From: Apus apus | Lineage: Eukaryota > Chordata > Aves > Apodiformes > Apodidae | DNA: 64,000 nucleotides | Direction: 5' to 3' | NCBI RefSeq assembly: GCF_020740795.1 | Contig: NC_067282.1 | Coordinates: 34,627,790 to 34,691,789, forward strand | In this document: piece after piece, positions 62,580-64,000 of the stretch | Numbering within the stretch: position 1 is the first letter of the stretch | How the letters are laid out: the number at the start of each line of letters is the position of its first letter | Translations under genes and position numbers: made by a program | The notes under the pieces: model-generated | What the model saw: only the letters and a program-made list of their open reading frames with translations | What the model was told of the DNA's origin: nothing | Databases searched by the model: none

Positions 62580-64000
62580 GTCTACTTTTGTTATGGACCT
62601 TTGGCATCCAATAATATCCTGTGCAATGACCTCCACAACATACTTAAGTGTGTGTATAAACATACTGCTGCTGAGTGAAACCTGCCACCCAGTAATTTCA
62701 TTGGCAGTGCCTAGTTCTTGCTTTAGGAGAAACAGTAAACAATTTTTTCCCATTAGTCTCCTCAGTGACAATCATAATTCAAAAAATCTTTTCATATTTT
62801 CCCCTTGCTGTGTTTTCTCCAAGCTAAAAAATCTTAGTCTATTAAATGTCTTCTCTTATGAAAGCCTTTTCATAACTTTGATCATCTTTACTGCCCTTTT
62901 TTATCTTCAGTTCTATTATCATCTTTTGAATATGGCATCAGCAGAACTACATGCAGAAGACTAGACACAGCAGCTGTGGATTTAAACAGAGCAATGTTTT
63001 GTGTTTTAATCTCTATTCCTTTTCCAATATTTATTTTTATTCTAACTGATCTCTTGATGAGCTATGAGCTGACATCTTCATTTATGTCATGTCCAGAATA
63101 ATGCAAAGATCTGTTTTAGAGTCCATAGTTTGTGTACTGAGAGTTATTACTGTTTTTCATCATGTATATTACCTGCATTTTTTGACACTGTTTCTCATGT
63201 GCCATTTTACTGTAGTCATTCAGTAGCATGACATCTATCTGCAGCTCTTCAGAATCACTCTCAGATTTTACTACTCACATTTGTTTGGTACCAGAGCTAA
63301 TTTAAGTGATAATATTACAACACTCCAATTTCATATTTGGGTTCCGTATGGTCTGCTTATAGGTTAGAAGTCATTTTACCAATTTTCTCTAAAACTTAGT
63401 CTATTAATCTTACAGTTGCAGGCAGGCAGTTTTTAATGACTCATTTCTATCCCCAGAATAACTCCATTGTGGGAGTCTCCCTGGGCTCCTTCTTTTCAGA
63501 CCTTTTTTTTTTTTTTTTTTCCCCTGTGAGAGGTGGGTACCTTCTTTCAGTGTTGCATTATATACTCATTTTCTGTCAACCCTATTGATTCACTGATTCT
63601 CTGGCAGGTTTTCGTTTTTTCAGACTTTTTGGTAAAAATTCTCATTACTTGCTATGCCATGAACAAATTATCTTCAAAACATTTTTCATCCTTCCCTACA
63701 ATAGTATAGCATTTTAATTGTTTGATTTATGCATTTTTCTCTTCCTATTTTGCAAACAATTCCCACTTTTTTCTTTAAGGGTATCTTTTTACTTCTAATG
63801 GCCTCTTTTACTCTGCTGTTTCACCATGCTGGCTATTTTTATGTCCTTTAAAAGTGTTTTTGATAAGTGGTATACAGTTACTCTGAACTCCCAATATAGT
63901 ATCTTCAAGCAATCTGTCATGCTACCTGCAAGCATTTAGTCTTTTATTTGTCCTTTTCAATTTCCTTTTAAAAAGCTTTGTCATGTTCAGATGGCTCCCA
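62580..64000 (-). mobile_element. Ancient CR1-like LINE, long, running off the window
   Basis: Although strongly decayed, the order of segments follows the reptile/turtle-type CR1 consensus as I remember it, in antisense. It has the 3' UTR block (tggcatccaataatatcctg, 'ccacccagtaatttcattgg', 'cctagttcttgctttaggag'), then ttttctccaagctaaaaaat, tttgatcatctttactgccc, 'ggatttaaacagagcaatg', and near the window end cctcttttactctgctgttt and ctacctgcaagc. At least 1.4 kb is collinear, interrupted by a T18 run at 63503-63520. It has no intact coding frame. The 5' part lies beyond 64000. Confidence 0.75.

Larger units (their letters stand above)
45683..64000 (+). other. PCDH17: PCDH17 intron 3, partial (continues past the window)
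   Basis: The intron starts with the donor gtgagt after exon 3. No sequence encoding the known continuation of the PCDH17 tail was found up to 64000, so the terminal exon and 3' UTR lie outside. The intron holds CR1 copies at 57938-58890 and 59176-59817, an old CR1-like scrap at 48850-49140, and an ancient LINE at the window edge. Confidence 0.85.

Noticed and set aside
62557..62964. 135-residue plus-strand frame
   Set aside because: It runs antisense through the ancient CR1-like LINE and shows no domain.
45683..64000. Search for the terminal PCDH17 exon
   Set aside because: No segment encodes the expected continuation of the tail (a Cys-rich stretch after SQPLEQ), so it is judged to lie beyond the window.
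1..64000. tRNA, rRNA, CRISPR or bacterial-type features
   Set aside because: None seen; the window is vertebrate gene-desert and intron DNA.

Overview
The window is vertebrate nuclear DNA, very probably from a bird. It contains at least eight pieces of CR1-type LINE in about 64 kb. The two youngest-looking patterns end in the avian-style ATTCTATG octamer tail, and no mammalian Alu or L1 is seen. The exact species cannot be told from this sequence. One protein-coding gene is supported: protocadherin-17 (PCDH17), on the + strand. It is recognised from its protein sequence: signal peptide, six cadherin repeats, one membrane helix, and a cytoplasmic tail that matches my memory of human PCDH17 almost residue for residue.

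Layout. 1-13.7 kb is upstream intergenic DNA. It is AT-rich and holds CR1 pieces at 1590-1851 and 7078-7793, a GC-richer patch near 4.75-5.37 kb, and two strikingly perfect inverted repeats (856-884 and 2970-2998). 13.74-14.76 kb is a CpG island with GC boxes, two inverted CCAAT boxes and a TGCGG short tandem repeat, and is the likely promoter. 14.76-17.44 kb is a long low-complexity leader or proximal region. It has a second possible TATA-type start near 16.87 kb and two small upstream ORFs close to the start codon.

The coding exons are 17442-20057 (872 codons, including all extracellular and membrane parts), 45287-45345 (59 nt) and 45510-45682 (173 nt). Intron 1 is 25.2 kb, intron 2 only 164 bp, and intron 3 runs beyond position 64000. 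The last coding exon (about 210 residues in the family) is therefore outside the window. Intron 1 carries a 43-unit GGAA microsatellite and two CR1 copies. Intron 3 carries two well-preserved CR1 copies (57.9-59.8 kb), a probable old CR1 scrap (48.85-49.14 kb) and a long, much older CR1-like LINE from about 62.58 kb to the window edge.

The most interesting observation concerns the exon 1 / exon 2 junction. Reading into intron 1 gives a stop after four extra residues (876 aa). Skipping the 59-nt exon 2 creates a TAG at the very first codon of exon 3 (872 aa). Two different splicing outcomes would therefore give almost the same tail-less membrane protein. I found no sign of a wholly new biological system; the rest of the window is ordinary gene-desert and intron sequence.
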